Source: Oryzibacter oryziterrae
Lineage (GTDB): Bacteria > Pseudomonadota > Alphaproteobacteria > Rhizobiales > Pleomorphomonadaceae
NCBI RefSeq assembly: GCF_021864535.1
Contig: NZ_JAKJIC010000012.1
Coordinates: 61,343 to 125,342, forward strand
Direction: 5' to 3'
DNA: 64,000 bases
The notes under the pieces: model-generated
Databases searched by the model: none
Seen by the model: only the letters and a program-made list of their open reading frames with translations
What the model was told of the DNA's origin: nothing
Made by a program: the position numbers and the translations under genes
Shown here: piece by piece, positions 54,457 through 63,122 of the stretch
How the letters are laid out: each line of letters begins with the position of its first letter
How positions within the stretch are numbered: the first letter of the stretch is position 1

Positions 54457-54837
54457 ATGATTGCAAAGCTCATCCTATCGACTGCGCTTGTCTGTCTCCC
54501 GCTCTCAGCCTCTCAAGCCGCCTGCAATCTCAAATCGGCAGCTGGCAACTGGCTTGCCACCAACTTTGATCACAACCGGACCCAGGTGAATGGCGTATCC
54601 GTGGCCGAAAGCGAGATCTGCACGGCAACGATCTCCGCGTCCACACCGACCAGCGGCAGCATCAAGGTGAAATGTGGCAAGAACCCTGTTGAGGTGAACA
54701 CCATCAAGATCACGAACACGGCGACGTGCAACATGGTGGTTGGTGGCGTTGCGAAGGGGCATTTCGATTCCAACATGCAGATGTTCATCGTCAACGTCGG
54801 CACCAGTGTCTCGACCTTTGGCAACAAGACATTCTGA
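54457..54837 (+). CDS. Small exported cysteine-containing protein (paralogue A)
   Basis: The 126-residue precursor has a signal peptide (LILSTALVCLPLSASQAAC, cleavage after SQA, residue about 21). The mature part has four or five cysteines (AACNLKSAAGNW, EICTATISAS, KVKCGKN, TATCNMVV) and ends GHFDSNMQMFIVN...GNKTF. It is a clear paralogue of the protein at 58387-58764 (same CxL..A.G.W start, C-T-A/G-TIS, GHFDS.MQMFI, GNK.F). Two disulfides are likely. Its function is unknown; no lipobox fits well. Confidence 0.75.
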   Translation: MIAKLILSTALVCLPLSASQAACNLKSAAGNWLATNFDHNRTQVNGVSVAESEICTATISASTPTSGSIKVKCGKNPVEVNTIKITNTATCNMVVGGVAKGHFDSNMQMFIVNVGTSVSTFGNKTF

Positions 54838-55140
54838 CGGAACCCGGCTGGGATGGCGCAACTGTTGGCGTCATCCCAAAAGGTTGTAGCGACAGGGAGC
54901 GAGCGGATGGCCCTCCCCGATGGCGTTCACGGCGTCGGTCCTGAGATGAAGTCCAGGGCTTCCGGCGCCTTAAGCCAATGTAACTCAACGGCTCTTTAAC
55001 CCTCCTCGCACCTTGTCGCCCTGCGCAAGGGGAGAAAGCCTGCGCACAATCCCGGCAAGGTGAAATCCGACTTGCACTCGCTGTGCTGCAACTATACCGG
55101 TCTTGGCGGTACGTTTTCTTGCCAAAGAATGGTGTCTTGC
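54838..55140. other. Intergenic region before family member 3
   Basis: Beyond the terminator the 303 bp show no gene. TTAACCCTCC at 54999-55008 and the CTGTGCTGC stretch near 55080 are unremarkable. Confidence 0.45.
54849..54878 (+). terminator. Terminator after small exported protein A
   Basis: TGGGATGGCGC (54849-54859) and GCGTCATCCCA (54868-54878) form an 11-bp stem with one G-T pair, 11 bp after the stop. No T-run follows, but AAAAGG does. It resembles the hairpin at 11411-11451. Confidence 0.65.
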
Positions 55141-57261
55141 ATGATACGGGTCGGACAGTTGGTCGTTGGCGCTCTGCTTGCTGGAGCGCTTCAGGTTTCT
55201 GCAGCGCTGGCTGCCTCCCCGCAGGAAACGCTGGTCGCCGAGTTGCTGCAGATCGGGCAGCCAGGGGTCGCCGTGCAAATAAGTGGCAGCTCCTTCGATC
55301 CGACGACGCAATCGGTGTTGATCGACAAGCTGACCTTCGGTACGCCGGGACAAGGCGACATTGTCGACACGTTCCAGGGCGTGACGATTGTCCGCCCGCA
55401 GAGGCACGCCGACGGAAGCATCACCGCGGAACGGATTAGCGCCGCACTGTCCGAACTCAACATTCACTTCGATATCAAAAAGATCTCGCCTGCGATGGCG
55501 GACGCCATGCGCAAGCAGCACGAAGCCCAGGTCAAGGCTTTCAAAGAGCGGCAGGCGAATCTTGGCCAACCGAATGTCGACGTCCCCGGCCTCGATCAGG
55601 ACCCGACCCTTCCCGCCGACGAAGTCATCACCCTGCGCAATGTGGCTTTCCAACGTGTGACGCTGCCGGCGACGCGACTGACCATCAAGCCTGACGCTAC
55701 CCTAACGGAGAAGGCGCTGGTGGTCCTGCGATGGATGCGCGGCGTTTCCGCCGAACGGGTCGACAGCCCCGAAGTTGTGTTGGTTGCGACCCAGGGCAAG
55801 TCGCACTCGGACATCACCTGGAAGGGCCGGTGGGTCTCCGGCATGCACGGCCTCTCCTTCGATCAGGCTCACATGGACAGCGTATCCGAGGCGATGGAGT
55901 TTGACGGCAAGACGCTGCTGTCAGCGAAGCTGGGTACGTCCGATCTGTTTGGCGTGAACTATGGCGCCCTCATCGACGTGATCGATCCTGCCACGGATCG
56001 GTCGCAGCTGCCGCAGAGCGCCACCTTTATCCGCTCTGGCCGGATGGAAGACCTCGAAGTCGATATGATGGGCGCCAAGTTGATCGTCGGCTCGATGGAG
56101 CTGAGCGGCCAGCGGGTTCGGTTCGCGCCCAAATCGCTGATCGAGATCATGACGCCGATATTTGACGCCAGTTCTTCGTTCAAGGCCAATCCCGAGCCGA
56201 CGGTGCGCAGCATGATCCCGGCAATCACGGGGCTGCTGGCCCAGATCGACAGCGCGACGGTGAAGGATATTTCCTTCACCCACGGCAAAGACGTTCGCGT
56301 GGAACTCGGATCACTTGACCTCCATGCGTTGAATGAATCGGGCCTTGGCAGCTACGCCTACAATAAACTCGACATCCAGCTGGCAAACGGCATGGAGTAT
56401 TCGCTTGGCCGCTTCGCGATCGAAGACGTCAAGGCGCCGGACTGGGACCCGCTGATTGACGCGGCGATAATGGCCAAGCAGTCGATTGCCAAGCAGGACC
56501 GCGGCCGTTTCGTTTCGAAGCTGCTGGCAGGCTTGCCGCAGCTTGGGCACCTTGAGTATTCCGGCTTTGAGTTTACAGACCCGGCGGGCAACGTGTCGAG
56601 CGCTTCGCTGGACTTGAGAGCGCGTGATTATGTCAACGGGCTGCCGCGCTATGTGGATGTGGCGCTTCGCGACTTCACCACGCCGGTGAGCACCTATGCG
56701 GGGACACCCACCGGTCAGTGGCTCGTCGATGCCGGGATTGCCAATGTAAACTACACGGTAGAGTTGACGCTGGAATGGGATACGGCCAAAGAAGAGTTCT
56801 ACCTCAAGGCCCTGCATCTGAAGGCCAACGACCTGTTCGACGCCTATGTCGACCTGCAGCTTTCGAAGCTGCCGGCGTCGATCCTGGCGACACCCAAGGA
56901 GGAGCTGCAGGCCGCCATTCACAAGGTAATGCTGTCAGGAGCGTCGATCACCTTCGCCAACCGTGGTGTGGTGGAGAAGGCCTTCGAGGTGCAGGCCAAG
57001 CGCATGAAGCAGGACCCGGCCAAGTTCCAGAAGACGGTGGCCAACGGATTGAGCGCGCTGCTGCCGATGGCCATCAAGGACAAGGACGTGCAGGGCTTGC
57101 TGCGGGAACCGCTGAAGACCTTCCTGCTCGACCCCAAGTCGCTGACGGTGCGGATCACGCCGGAGCACCCGCTGACACTTGGGGAAGTGGCCAGCTTTGG
57201 CGGTGTCGACCCAAAATACGGTGTCGCAGCGTTGCATCCGACGATCACCGTCAATCAGTGA
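55141..57261 (+). CDS. Exported protein, family member 3 of 3 (unrecognised)
   Basis: The 706-residue precursor has a signal peptide (VGQLVVGALLAGALQVSAA, cleavage near ALAAS). The family N-module follows (PQETLVAELLQIGQPGVAVQ, SSFDPTTQSVLIDKLTF), then a middle matching member 2 (RWVSGMHGL, YGALIDVIDP) and the C-module (ITFANRGVVEKAFEVQAKRM, QDPAKFQKTVANG, FLLDPKSLTVRITPEHPLT). Unlike member 2 it lacks the low-complexity linker. Start at 55141 begins the signal peptide; an ATG four codons earlier is the alternative. The ribosome site is weak. Function unknown. Confidence 0.82.
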   Translation: MIRVGQLVVGALLAGALQVSAALAASPQETLVAELLQIGQPGVAVQISGSSFDPTTQSVLIDKLTFGTPGQGDIVDTFQGVTIVRPQRHADGSITAERISAALSELNIHFDIKKISPAMADAMRKQHEAQVKAFKERQANLGQPNVDVPGLDQDPTLPADEVITLRNVAFQRVTLPATRLTIKPDATLTEKALVVLRWMRGVSAERVDSPEVVLVATQGKSHSDITWKGRWVSGMHGLSFDQAHMDSVSEAMEFDGKTLLSAKLGTSDLFGVNYGALIDVIDPATDRSQLPQSATFIRSGRMEDLEVDMMGAKLIVGSMELSGQRVRFAPKSLIEIMTPIFDASSSFKANPEPTVRSMIPAITGLLAQIDSATVKDISFTHGKDVRVELGSLDLHALNESGLGSYAYNKLDIQLANGMEYSLGRFAIEDVKAPDWDPLIDAAIMAKQSIAKQDRGRFVSKLLAGLPQLGHLEYSGFEFTDPAGNVSSASLDLRARDYVNGLPRYVDVALRDFTTPVSTYAGTPTGQWLVDAGIANVNYTVELTLEWDTAKEEFYLKALHLKANDLFDAYVDLQLSKLPASILATPKEELQAAIHKVMLSGASITFANRGVVEKAFEVQAKRMKQDPAKFQKTVANGLSALLPMAIKDKDVQGLLREPLKTFLLDPKSLTVRITPEHPLTLGEVASFGGVDPKYGVAALHPTITVNQ

Positions 57262-57663
57262 AACCTGTGGAAAGCAGGTATCGAACGCAAGAAGGCCGGG
57301 ACGTTCGCCACGTCCCGGCCTTTGTGCTTGTGGCTTGGCCGTTTTCCGATGGGGAGGCGAAGCCGGGTATCGCGGGCGCGGCCGATCGGAGTGGCGGCGG
57401 AGACGTGCGACTGTTCGGCCGTTTCACAATGCCCCAGCGAGGGACAGCCGGGTGCCGCCGATCACGGAAACGTTCCGCTTGTTCACGTTTCCCGTCGCCG
57501 TCAAGTGACGCGTAGCCCCCTATTTACGTGATCGGATCGTCCCTATCTTGAGATCATCAGCGGCGGCGAAAGAAAACCAGACGCCGCCAGCCAAATGTTC
57601 AAGGTTTCCTCCAAGTCTTCTCTGCGCAAATGCGCAATGACTTCAAACAACGGGATGTCCATC
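57262..57663. other. Intergenic region between family member 3 and the repeat protein
   Basis: Contains the terminator at 57292-57325; the rest of the 402 bp shows no gene. A TTATTTACGTGATC-like AT patch near 57520 (CCCTATTTACGTGATCGG) may be promoter DNA. Confidence 0.45.
57292..57325 (+). terminator. Terminator after family member 3
   Basis: AAGGCCGGGACGT (57292-57304) and ACGTCCCGGCCTT (57310-57322) form a perfect 13-bp stem with a 5-base loop, followed by TGTGCTT; T-rich only at the stem end. Confidence 0.8.
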
Positions 57664-58023
57664 ATGAAGAAGTTCGTTCTCTCCGCCGTCGCCCTCGCCG
57701 CTCTGGCTGCTCCGAGCCTTGCCTTTGCCAATGGCGTGACCTACTGGGATCCGTCGGCCAACTCGTCTTCCGGCGAGATCGTCACCGTGGTTCCGGGTGC
57801 CAATGCCGCCGCTCAGGCGGACGCCGCCAAGGCCGACGCCAAGTCCTACGGCGCGCTGGTGTCCTTCTACGATCCGTCGGCCAATGACAGCTCGGGCGAC
57901 ATCGTGAAGGTTGCGGTCGGAACCGACCAGCCGCTGGTCGGCACCCACGACGCCGGCACGGGTTCGCAGGCCGGCCAGCTCGAGCGCTTCCTGCAGTATC
58001 GCGCCGACGCTCAGGACAAGTGA
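57664..58023 (+). CDS. Small exported protein with internal repeat (unrecognised)
   Basis: The 119-residue precursor has a signal peptide (MKKFVLSAVALAALAAPSLA, then FANG). The mature part holds two copies of a motif about 40 residues apart: YWDPSANSSSGEIVTVVPG and FYDPSANDSSGDIVKVAVG. The C-terminus (QLERFLQYRADAQDK) is helical. A calcium- or sugar-binding turn is imaginable from DPSAN.SSG, but that is speculation. ATG 57664 is used; ATG 57655 three codons earlier is possible. It sits among the other exported-protein genes. Confidence 0.72.
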   Translation: MKKFVLSAVALAALAAPSLAFANGVTYWDPSANSSSGEIVTVVPGANAAAQADAAKADAKSYGALVSFYDPSANDSSGDIVKVAVGTDQPLVGTHDAGTGSQAGQLERFLQYRADAQDK

Positions 58024-58060
58024 ACGCCTGACGTTTCCTCCTCCCAATCCTCCCCCAGAA

Positions 58061-58094
58061 AGCGCGCCGGTTCCTCCCCGGCGCGTTTTTTGGT
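58061..58094 (+). terminator. Terminator after the repeat-protein gene
   Basis: CGCGCCGG (58063-58070) and CCGGCGCG (58078-58085) form an 8-bp stem followed by TTTTTTGG, a classic intrinsic terminator. Confidence 0.9.
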
Positions 58095-58147
58095 TTTTGG
58101 GGATGAAAGGTCATTGGAGCCCTTGGGGTGATCCCAAAAACAAGAAA

Positions 58148-58174
58148 GGCCGGGAAGGTCGCCCCTTCCCGGCC
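58148..58174 (-). terminator. Minus-strand terminator-like hairpin with no gene upstream
   Basis: GGCCGGGAAGG and CCTTCCCGGCC are perfect 11-bp arms with a 5-base loop. On the minus strand TTTCTTGTTTTTGG follows, so it points left. The only annotated minus-strand gene to the right ends at 58822, so it may end an unannotated short RNA starting somewhere between 58175 and 58386. Confidence 0.55.
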
Positions 58175-58386
58175 CACGTCATTCTTGATGGCGCTTGCGT
58201 CGGCGGGGCTTGTAGAGGCGGGAGTGCCGTACGTTTCAGAACTTGAGCAAAGCTTGCTAGGCTAAAAAAGTTCCAAACAACAATCTCTGACTGCGTTATC
58301 AGACACGGTTGCATGGAGCGAAGCTCTGAAATAGGGTCCGTGCGACACCACCTTTGAGTTCCCAAAGGCGTGGAGTGGAGACCCAG

Positions 58387-58764
58387 ATGTTCGGAAAACT
58401 CGTCACCGCGGCTGTCTTGATTGTCGCAACAGCCACCTCGTCTCAAGCGGCATGCTCGCTGACAAATGCCACCGGCAAATGGAGCGTCACTTGGCTCCAA
58501 TACGAACCGGTATCAGCGGGTGAAAACTATATGTCTCCGACCGGTGCCGTCTGCACCGGAACGATCTCTGCAAAAAGCGCAACCGTCGCGACGCTCACAA
58601 CGACGTGCCGCAGTGGTGACAAGCAGACTGGCACATTGAAACTTGTCAACAAGAACACGTGCAGCGTCACTGTTGGAGATTCAAAGGGCCACTTCGACTC
58701 CTCCATGCAGATGTTCATCCTCAATACAAAAGGGGATTCTCTCATCGGAAACAAGATGTTCTAA
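58387..58764 (+). CDS. Small exported cysteine-containing protein (paralogue B)
   Basis: The 125-residue precursor has a signal peptide (LVTAAVLIVATATSSQAAC, cleavage after SQA). Its mature part mirrors the protein at 54457-54837: AACSLTNATGKWSV, VCTGTISAKS, TTTCRSGDK, NTCSVTVG, then GHFDSSMQMFILN and GNKMF at the very end. Four to five cysteines suggest disulfides. Start at 58387 begins the signal peptide; the frame is open 11 codons further. It is followed by a terminator. Function unknown. Confidence 0.75.
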   Translation: MFGKLVTAAVLIVATATSSQAACSLTNATGKWSVTWLQYEPVSAGENYMSPTGAVCTGTISAKSATVATLTTTCRSGDKQTGTLKLVNKNTCSVTVGDSKGHFDSSMQMFILNTKGDSLIGNKMF

Positions 58765-58771
58765 AAACAAG

Positions 58772-58801
58772 AAGGCGGGCCAGTGATGACCCGCCTTTTT
58801 C
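58772..58801. terminator. Bidirectional terminator between paralogue B and aspS
   Basis: AAGGCGGG (58772-58779) and CCCGCCTT (58790-58797) form an 8-bp stem with a T-run (TTTTTC) on the right and A-rich DNA on the left; it serves both convergent genes. Confidence 0.85.
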
Positions 58802-58821
58802 AGTGAAGCGCTTCACTACCC

Positions 58822-60603
58822 TCAGTTGGGCAGGTTGAGCTTGATGTGCAGTTCGCGCAGCTGCTTGAGCGAGGCTTCCGAAGGGGCGCCCATGAGGGGG
58901 TCTTCGGCGCGCTGGTTCATCGGGAACAGCGTGATCTCGCGCAGGTTCTGGGCGCCGCAGAGCAGCATGACCACGCGGTCGATGCCGAAGGCGCAGCCGC
59001 CGTGCGGGGGGGCGCCATACTGGAAGGCGCGGTACATGCCGCCGAAGCGCTCCTCGACGTCGGTCTTGGAGAGGCCGACGAGTTCGAAGGCCTTGACCAT
59101 GGTCTCGGGGCTCTGGTTACGGATCGAGCCGGAGGCGATCTCGTAGCCGTTGCAGACGGCATCATACTGGAAGGCCTTGATGGTGAGCGGGTCCTGGCTC
59201 TCAAGCGCCTTCAGGCCGCCCTGCGGCATGGAGAAGGGATTGTGGGCGAACTCGACCTTCTTCTCTTCCTCGTCCCATTCGTAGAAGGGGAAGTCGACGA
59301 TCCAGCAGAACTCGTAACGCTCGGTGTCCACGAGGTTCAGGTCGAAGCCGACGCGGTTGCGGGCCTCGCCGGCGAACTTGTAGAACTTCTTCGGATCGCC
59401 GGCGACGAAGAACACCGCGTCGCCCTCGCCGAGGCCGAGCTGGGTGCGGATCGCCTCGGTACGCTCCGGGCCGATGTTCTTGGCAAGCGGGCCGGCGCCT
59501 TCGAGCGCGCCGTTCTCGGTGCGCCAGAAGATGTAGCCGAGGCCCGGCTGGCCGGCGCCCTGGGCCCAGGAATTCATGCGATCGCAGAAGGCACGGCTGC
59601 CGCCTGATTTGGCGGGGATGGCCCAGACTTCGGTCTTGGGATCGGCCTCGATCATGCGGGCGAAGACCTTGAAGCCGGAGCCGGCGAAATGCTCGGTGAC
59701 CGCTTCCATGATGATCGGGTTGCGCAGGTCGGGCTTGTCGGAGCCATACTTGCGGATCGCCTCGTCGTAGGGAATGCGCGGCCAGTCCTTGGTGACGGGC
59801 TTGCCCTCGGCGAATTCCTCGAAGACGGCGGTGATGACCGGCGTCATGGTGTTCCAGACGTCTTCCTGGGTGACGAAGCTCATCTCAAGGTCGAGCTGGT
59901 AGAACTCGCCCGGCAGACGGTCGGCGCGCGGGTCCTCGTCGCGGAAGCAGGGGGCGATCTGGAAATAGCGGTCGAAGCCGGCGACCATCAACAGCTGCTT
60001 GTACTGCTGCGGCGCTTGCGGCAGGGCGTAGAACTTGCCCGGATGGATGCGCGAGGGCACCAGGAAGTCGCGCGCGCCTTCCGGCGAGGAGGCGGTGAGG
60101 ATCGGCGTCGAATATTCGGCAAAGCCGGAGTCTTCCATGCGGCGGCGCATGGAGCGGATGACCTTGGTGCGCTTGACGATATTGGCGTGCAGCGTCTCGC
60201 GGCGCAGGTCGAGGAAGCGGTACTTGAGTCGCACGTCCTCGGGATATTCGGGCTCGCCGAACACCGGCAGCGGCAGATCCTTGGCGACGCCGAGCACTTC
60301 GAGATCGGTGATGAACACCTCGACCTCGCCGGTGGGCAGGTTCGGGTTGACGGTCTCGGGCGTGCGGGCCTTCACCAGTACGTCAACCTTGATCACCCAT
60401 TCCGAGCGCAGGGACTCGGCCAGCTTGAAGGCGGCGGAGTCGGGATCGACGACGCACTGGGTCATGCCATAGTGGTCGCGCAGGTCGATGAACAGCAGGC
60501 CTCCATGATCGCGCACGCGATGCACCCAGCCGGACAGGCGCACATTCTGGCCGACGTGGGAAGCACGTAGTTCGCCGCAGGTGTGTGTCCGGTAGGCATG
60601 CAT
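58822..60603 (-). CDS. aspS: Aspartate--tRNA ligase
   Basis: This class II synthetase of 593 residues has an N-terminal OB-fold ([20 protein letters not shown]), motif 2 ([20 protein letters not shown], residues about 205-225), the bacterial GAD insertion, and motif 3 ([16 protein letters not shown]). Alphaproteobacterial AspRS enzymes often charge both tRNA-Asp and tRNA-Asn with aspartate; sequence alone does not prove which type this is. ATG 60603 begins [11 protein letters not shown], the family start; the longer frame is rejected. Confidence 0.96.
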   Translation of the reverse strand: MHAYRTHTCGELRASHVGQNVRLSGWVHRVRDHGGLLFIDLRDHYGMTQCVVDPDSAAFKLAESLRSEWVIKVDVLVKARTPETVNPNLPTGEVEVFITDLEVLGVAKDLPLPVFGEPEYPEDVRLKYRFLDLRRETLHANIVKRTKVIRSMRRRMEDSGFAEYSTPILTASSPEGARDFLVPSRIHPGKFYALPQAPQQYKQLLMVAGFDRYFQIAPCFRDEDPRADRLPGEFYQLDLEMSFVTQEDVWNTMTPVITAVFEEFAEGKPVTKDWPRIPYDEAIRKYGSDKPDLRNPIIMEAVTEHFAGSGFKVFARMIEADPKTEVWAIPAKSGGSRAFCDRMNSWAQGAGQPGLGYIFWRTENGALEGAGPLAKNIGPERTEAIRTQLGLGEGDAVFFVAGDPKKFYKFAGEARNRVGFDLNLVDTERYEFCWIVDFPFYEWDEEEKKVEFAHNPFSMPQGGLKALESQDPLTIKAFQYDAVCNGYEIASGSIRNQSPETMVKAFELVGLSKTDVEERFGGMYRAFQYGAPPHGGCAFGIDRVVMLLCGAQNLREITLFPMNQRAEDPLMGAPSEASLKQLRELHIKLNLPN

Positions 60604-61118
60604 GATGGTCGATCCTGTTGTTCTTTTGCAGAAATACAAACGCAAAAAGCCCCAAACGGGGGCCGATTTGCACCGGCGCGACAAGCGCACGGCAAGGCGG
60701 ATTTGTCAAGGTTGGGGATGGGTGCGGGATGGGGATTCCGCGCCCTGCCAAGAGGTGGTCCGCCAGACGCTGGCAGGCGCGCGGCGATAAACCGATGCGG
60801 ACCTTCGGACTTTCTTGTCCTGACTGCGTGGATGGTCCGCCTCCGCGGACCATGACAACCTTGTGGTGTTTGGCGAAGGCTGGTTTTCCACCTGAGACCA
60901 GGTGACGGTTAGCCCTGCGGGCAAACAGTCATCGGCATTCGGCGAAGCTTCTTTTACAGAGGAAGCCGGTTGCGCAAAGCCCCTTAGCCGCCTCAGACTC
61001 ATTGCTGTCATGGAAGCGTGGCACAAGCCCTTGCCTAGACGGCGAAGGGATGGGTGAGTCGGTTTGATGGCTCGTCATCGCTCGAACGTTGATCCGCATT
61101 CGAACCCGATAGGCCATC
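60604..61118. other. Divergent region between aspS and btaA with hairpins
   Basis: In 515 bp I see no gene. ATGGTCCGC (60832-60840) and GCGGACCAT (60845-60853) form a perfect 9-bp hairpin with a 4-base loop, and CACCTG/CAGGTG near 60890 another. A small RNA or leader structure is possible, but I recognise no known RNA family. It must hold the aspS and btaA promoters. Confidence 0.5.
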
Positions 61119-62351
61119 ATGACCAAGCAAAAGACCGCCAAGCTGCTTGCCGACGCCGTGCACGCCAACAAGATCACGTCCAAGCGCGGCATGCTGGAAC
61201 GCCTGTTCACGCTGGCTTTTTCCGGTCTTGTCTATCCGCAGATCTGGGAAGATCCCGATGTGGACATGGCGGCGCTGGAGCTGGGACCGGGCAAGAGCAT
61301 CATCACCATCGCCTCGGGCGGCTGCAACGTGATGAACTACCTGACGGCCAGCCCGGCCAAGATCCATGCGGTGGATCTCAACCCGGCTCATATCGCGCTG
61401 CTCAAGCTGAAGCTGACCGCCGTGCGCGCCCTGCCTGGCCATGAGGCCTTCTTCCGCTTCTTCGGCCATGCCGACGAGAAGGAGAACACCGCCCGTTACG
61501 ACCGCTTCGTCAAGGACGCGCTGCCGGAAGATGCGCGCGCCTATTGGGAGACGCGCGGGCTGATGGGCCGCCGGCAGATCTCGATCTTCACGCGCAACAT
61601 CTATCGCTACGGCCTGCTCGGCCGCTTCATCGGTATCACGCATTTCCTGGCCAAGGCCTATGGCAAGAATCCGCGCCTGATGCTGACGGCGCAGGGTCTC
61701 GACGACCAGCGCCGCCTGTTCGAGGAAAATCTGGCGCCGGTGTTCGACAGCAAGTTCGTCCGCTGGCTCTGCCGCATGCCGGTGTCGCTCTACGGCCTCG
61801 GCATTCCGCCGGCGCAATATGCCTATCTGAGCGCCGACGCCGGCGGCAATGTGGCGGATCTGCTCAAGCAGCGCCTCGAGCGGCTCGCCTGCGACTTCCC
61901 GATGGAAGACAATTACTTCGCCTGGCAGGCCTTCGGCCGCGGCTATGACCGCGCCGACCGCCGCGCCATTCCGCGCTATCTCGCCCACGACTCCTTCGAC
62001 ACCCTGCGCGCCAACGCCGACCGGGTGGAAGCCACGCAGCAGTCGATGACGGTGCGCCTGTCGGAAATGGAGGCGGAGAGCCTCGACGGTTACGTGCTGC
62101 TCGACGCGCAGGACTGGATGACCCACGCGCAGATGGCCGACCTCTGGACCGAGATCACCCGCACCGCCAAGCCGGGCGCGCGCGTGATCTTCCGCACCGC
62201 CGGCCTGGACAGCCCGATCGAGGCGGCCCTGCCGGCCGCGATCCGCGAGCAGTGGGCTTATGATCCCTCGACGGTGGCGGGCTATGTGGCACGCGATCGC
62301 TCGTCGATCTACGGCGGCTTCCACCTCTATACGCGCAAGGTGGCTGCGTGA
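61119..62351 (+). CDS. btaA: S-adenosylmethionine:diacylglycerol 3-amino-3-carboxypropyl transferase (DUF3419)
   Basis: BtaA transfers the aminocarboxypropyl group of S-adenosylmethionine to diacylglycerol, the first step to the phosphorus-free membrane lipid DGTS. The 410-residue protein has LVYPQIWEDPDVDMAALEL, the SAM-site text IITIASGGCNVMNYL and AVDLNPAHIALLKLK, and GARVIFRTAGLDSPIE. It overlaps btaB by 4 bp (GTGA). In rhizobia and Rhodobacter the pathway is induced by phosphate starvation through PhoB; a Pho box is not obvious upstream here. Confidence 0.93.
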   Translation: MTKQKTAKLLADAVHANKITSKRGMLERLFTLAFSGLVYPQIWEDPDVDMAALELGPGKSIITIASGGCNVMNYLTASPAKIHAVDLNPAHIALLKLKLTAVRALPGHEAFFRFFGHADEKENTARYDRFVKDALPEDARAYWETRGLMGRRQISIFTRNIYRYGLLGRFIGITHFLAKAYGKNPRLMLTAQGLDDQRRLFEENLAPVFDSKFVRWLCRMPVSLYGLGIPPAQYAYLSADAGGNVADLLKQRLERLACDFPMEDNYFAWQAFGRGYDRADRRAIPRYLAHDSFDTLRANADRVEATQQSMTVRLSEMEAESLDGYVLLDAQDWMTHAQMADLWTEITRTAKPGARVIFRTAGLDSPIEAALPAAIREQWAYDPSTVAGYVARDRSSIYGGFHLYTRKVAA

Positions 62352-62995
62352 GCGGGGCGGCCAGTGCCGACCATGCGGTGGCCATGGACCGCATGTACCG
62401 GCTGACGCGGCATGTCTATGACCTGACGCGCAAGCCCTATCTGCTCGGCCGCGACCGGATGATCGACGCCCTCGGCGTGCCGCCGGGCGGCAGCGTGCTG
62501 GAAATGGGCTGCGGCACCGGGCGCAACCTCGTCAAGGTGGGCGAGTGCTATCCGGGAGCCCGGCTGCACGGCTTCGACATCTCGACAGAAATGCTAAAGA
62601 CGGCGGAGCGCAATGTGCGCAGCGCCGGCGCGCAGGTGCAGCTGACGCGGGGCGACGCCACCGTGTTCGATCCGTCGCCGGCCTTCGGGCGGGCACGGTT
62701 CGACCGGGTGTATTTCTCCTACACGCTGTCCATGGTGCCGGACTGGCGGGCGGCGCTCAGGCACGGCCTGGCTCTGACCGCCGAGGACGGCGTGTTCGCC
62801 GTGGTGGACTTCGGCTTTTGTGAAGGCCTGGGAGCCCTGCCCCGCGCATTGCTGCATGGCTGGCTGAAGCTGTTCCACGTGAGCCCGCGGGCGGAGCTGG
62901 AAGCGGAAATGGCGGCGCTGGCCCGTGCGAACGGTCAGCGCCTCAGGTTCGAGCGGCCGTTTGGCGGTTACGCGCAGATCGGACTGATCGGCTGA
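62348..62995 (+). CDS. btaB: Diacylglyceryl-homoserine N-methyltransferase
   Basis: BtaB adds three methyl groups to the amine of diacylglyceryl homoserine, producing the betaine lipid DGTS. The 215-residue protein has a class I SAM site (VLEMGCGTGRNLVKVGECYP, residues about 50-69), HGFDISTEMLKTAE and FDRVYFSYTLSMVPDW. It starts at a GTG overlapping the btaA stop, so both proteins are made from one message. Without btaA it could pass as a generic methyltransferase, but the pair is diagnostic. Confidence 0.92.
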   Translation: MSGAASADHAVAMDRMYRLTRHVYDLTRKPYLLGRDRMIDALGVPPGGSVLEMGCGTGRNLVKVGECYPGARLHGFDISTEMLKTAERNVRSAGAQVQLTRGDATVFDPSPAFGRARFDRVYFSYTLSMVPDWRAALRHGLALTAEDGVFAVVDFGFCEGLGALPRALLHGWLKLFHVSPRAELEAEMAALARANGQRLRFERPFGGYAQIGLIG

Positions 62996-62997
62996 TC

Positions 62998-63122
62998 ATA
63001 CCAACTCGCCAGAATGCTGACGCATTGGCTCATTGAGAACAATTCGAATTTCTCATTTGCGTCAAAGGCATGAGAAATTCGAATACGGAATACCAAGTGG
63101 AATTTTCAATGGCACTTGGTAT
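62998..63122. repeat. 125-bp extragenic element with terminal inverted repeats (copy 2)
   Basis: The ends ATACCAA (62998-63004) and TTGGTAT (63116-63122) are inverted. Inside are ATTCGAATTTCTCAT (63041-63055) with its inverse ATGAGAAATTCGAAT, and ATACCAAGTG with CACTTGGTAT (63090-63099, 63113-63122). The first 64 bases match 48263-48326. The last hairpin sits just after the META-lipoprotein stop and may terminate that gene. The layout resembles a MITE or other mobile palindrome. Confidence 0.65.

Larger units (their letters stand above)
58024..58386. other. Intergenic region with two opposed hairpins
   Basis: It holds the terminator at 58061-58094 and the minus-facing hairpin at 58148-58174; from 58175 to 58386 no gene is visible. 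Confidence 0.5.

Noticed and set aside
60604-61118. Known small RNA or riboswitch in the aspS-btaA gap
   Set aside because: Hairpins are present, but their arrangement matches no RNA family I can identify from sequence alone.
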